DNA of 6,870 nt, taken from assembly GCA_002345845.1 (NCBI GenBank), contig DDWF01000202.1, forward strand, positions 1-6,870, in the 5' to 3' direction. The stretch's first letter is position 1. Each line of letters opens with the position of its first letter. The notes beneath the pieces were generated by a model that made no database searches, was not told the DNA's origin, and saw only the letters and a program-made list of their open reading frames with translations. Shown one piece after another: positions 6,097-6,870 of the stretch. This stretch comes from Betaproteobacteria bacterium UBA2293 (GTDB lineage: Bacteria > Pseudomonadota > Gammaproteobacteria > Burkholderiales > Rhodocyclaceae). The position numbers were made by a program, and so were the translations under genes.

Positions 6097-6405
6097 TCAG
6101 TTCCGGTTTTCCGGCGGCGCGCGAATAGCGTGCGCGCTTTGGCTACGACGTGGCGGCTCGGCCGCAAGATCAAGGGCCAGGGGAGCGTCGGCCAGGTCAG
6201 CCAACGGCCACGGCACGCTGGCACTGATGCCTCCCGGCTGCAGACCGCCGAGGAGCAGGCATTCGGGACAGTCGGCATCTTCTCCATCGGGCGCCAATTG
6301 CCAGGCATGGTCAGCGACATGCTCCAGCGCATGCGTCGCTGCCAGTTGCTGAACGAAGATGAGCAACAGCGCCAAGACGCAGGCGCGCCAGAATCCGCTG
6401 GTCAT
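6097..6405 (-). CDS. Small exported or membrane protein with His cluster and CPEC motif (DUF2946-like)
   Basis: A 102-residue protein between zur and the barrel gene. Residues about 7-24 are strongly hydrophobic (CVLALLLIFVQQLAA), acting as a signal peptide or single membrane anchor, so the rest should be periplasmic. It is followed by three evenly spaced histidines, His25, His29 and His33 (H-x3-H-x3-H), then Cys46 and Cys49 in CPEC. The C-terminal half is Pro/Ala/Leu-rich without recognisable motifs. Layout and CxxC resemble the small DUF2946-type proteins, but this is pattern recall. I chose ATG at 6405 rather than the upstream in-frame ATG at 6441 because TGGAGG lies 6 nt before it and it overlaps the zur stop as ATGA. 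The His/Cys set could bind a metal ion such as zinc; with its place in the operon, a periplasmic metal-handling role is a reasonable but untested guess. Confidence 0.72.
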   Translation of the reverse strand: MTSGFWRACVLALLLIFVQQLAATHALEHVADHAWQLAPDGEDADCPECLLLGGLQPGGISASVPWPLADLADAPLALDLAAEPPRRSQSAHAIRAPPENRN

Positions 6406-6851
6406 CGGACGCCTCCAGTAGCTGATGAACAGTGCGCGCACAGGCCGCGCACTTCAATGGCCACTTGGCGGGCGACAAAGCCAGCCGGCAGGGCCGCCAC
6501 CGGCGCCGGCATCTGCTCCAGACAGGTGATGCCACCGCAGTGCTGACAGTGAAAATGGGCATGCGCCGCATGCGCGGCCTGAATGCTGCTCAGCATGAAA
6601 CGAAAGACGCCGCGGCCATCAACGGTACGCAAAGCCAGGCCGCAATCGACCAGGCTATCGAGCACGCGATACAGCGTCACCCGGTCGAGTACGCCTTCAG
6701 CGCCCAGCGCCAGCCGCTCTTCCAGTTCGCCGTGAGTCAACTGAGCAGTCGACCGACTGAGTGCTGCCAGCACGCGCAGCCGCGGCCGCGTCACCTTGAC
6801 GGCAGCGGCACGCAACTGGGCGGCGAGAAAATCAGTGGGGATTTCGGGCAC
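6402..6851 (-). CDS. zur: Fur-family metalloregulator, probably Zur
   Basis: DNA-binding repressor of the Fur family, probably sensing zinc and controlling the importer genes that follow. 149 residues. The N-terminal winged helix includes TRPRLRVLAAL (21-31) and the recognition region DRVTLYRVLDSLVDCGL (56-72). The dimerisation/metal domain has HAAHAHFHCQHCGG (94-107), an extended version of the usual HHHF-x-C-x2-C motif, with Cys102 and Cys105, and a second pair, Cys138 and Cys141 (CAHC), forming the four-Cys structural zinc site. His97, His99 and Glu112 are candidates for the regulatory site. Start: the only good candidate is GTG at 6851, since an in-frame TAG lies six codons upstream and no ATG occurs nearby downstream; no SD is visible in the 19 nt available, so the start is less certain. 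Zur rather than Fur is inferred from the neighbouring znu genes. The stop overlaps the small gene by ATGA. Confidence 0.9.
   Translation of the reverse strand: MPEIPTDFLAAQLRAAAVKVTRPRLRVLAALSRSTAQLTHGELEERLALGAEGVLDRVTLYRVLDSLVDCGLALRTVDGRGVFRFMLSSIQAAHAAHAHFHCQHCGGITCLEQMPAPVAALPAGFVARQVAIEVRGLCAHCSSATGGVR
6412..6417 (-). promoter_or_regulatory. Shine-Dalgarno deciding the start of the small His/Cys protein
   Basis: TGGAGG on the minus strand lies 6 nt upstream of ATG 6405, inside the last codons of zur. It favours the shorter 102-residue protein over a 114-residue version starting at 6441. Confidence 0.7.
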
Positions 6852-6870
6852 GGCGGGAGTAGAGCACTAC

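Noticed and set aside
6103..6114. CCGG-TTTT-CCGG hairpin at the end of the small gene
   Set aside because: Only a 4-bp stem in coding sequence and no following T-run; too short to claim as a terminator.
6555..6575. Tandem GCATGCGC repeats in zur
   Set aside because: Explained by the alternating His-Ala codons of the HAAHAH metal-binding segment.

Overview
The window is GC-rich and every supported gene lies on the minus strand, so transcription runs from position 6870 towards position 1. The HslV sequence (short propeptide, TTILSVRRG start, C-terminal FTLEVLE), the gene content and the base composition suggest a betaproteobacterium, most likely of the Rhodocyclales (Dechloromonas/Azonexus/Azospira-like). 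That placement is recalled from family knowledge and was not searched.

Region 1, 6851 down to 2380, is a compact zinc-homeostasis operon. The order of transcription is: a Fur-family regulator of Zur type; a small secreted or membrane protein carrying three His and a CPEC motif; an outer-membrane beta-barrel protein with an N-terminal coiled coil and His-rich patches; then a ZnuA-type periplasmic metal-binding protein, a short ZnuC-type ATPase and a ZnuB-type permease. Most junctions overlap (ATGA at zur/small gene and znuA/znuC; 11 nt at znuC/znuB) or abut (the SD of znuA overlaps the stop codon of the barrel gene). The exception is a 63-bp leader before the barrel gene. The expected logic is that zinc-loaded Zur represses the unit, and zinc starvation releases an outer-membrane entry route, a periplasmic capture protein and an inner-membrane ABC importer together. 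The operon promoter must lie beyond the right edge, because only 19 nt upstream of zur are visible.

Region 2, 2334 down to 1, follows after 45 bp and holds a 421-residue cytoplasmic protein with two tandem copies of a helical module plus STAS-like domain, then hslV (peptidase of the HslUV/ClpYQ protease) and the first 173 codons of hslU (its AAA+ unfoldase). hslV and hslU overlap by ATGA. A weak sigma70-like promoter sits in the 45-bp junction; no convincing terminator separates the two regions.

There is no gene-free stretch over 300 bases, and I see no tRNA, rRNA, CRISPR array, insertion sequence or prophage gene. The points most worth a second look are the uncharacterised partners inside the zinc operon (the His/Cys small protein and the barrel protein), the duplicated STAS protein in which only one copy keeps the candidate phospho-serine, and three perfect inverted repeats within zinc-operon coding sequence.
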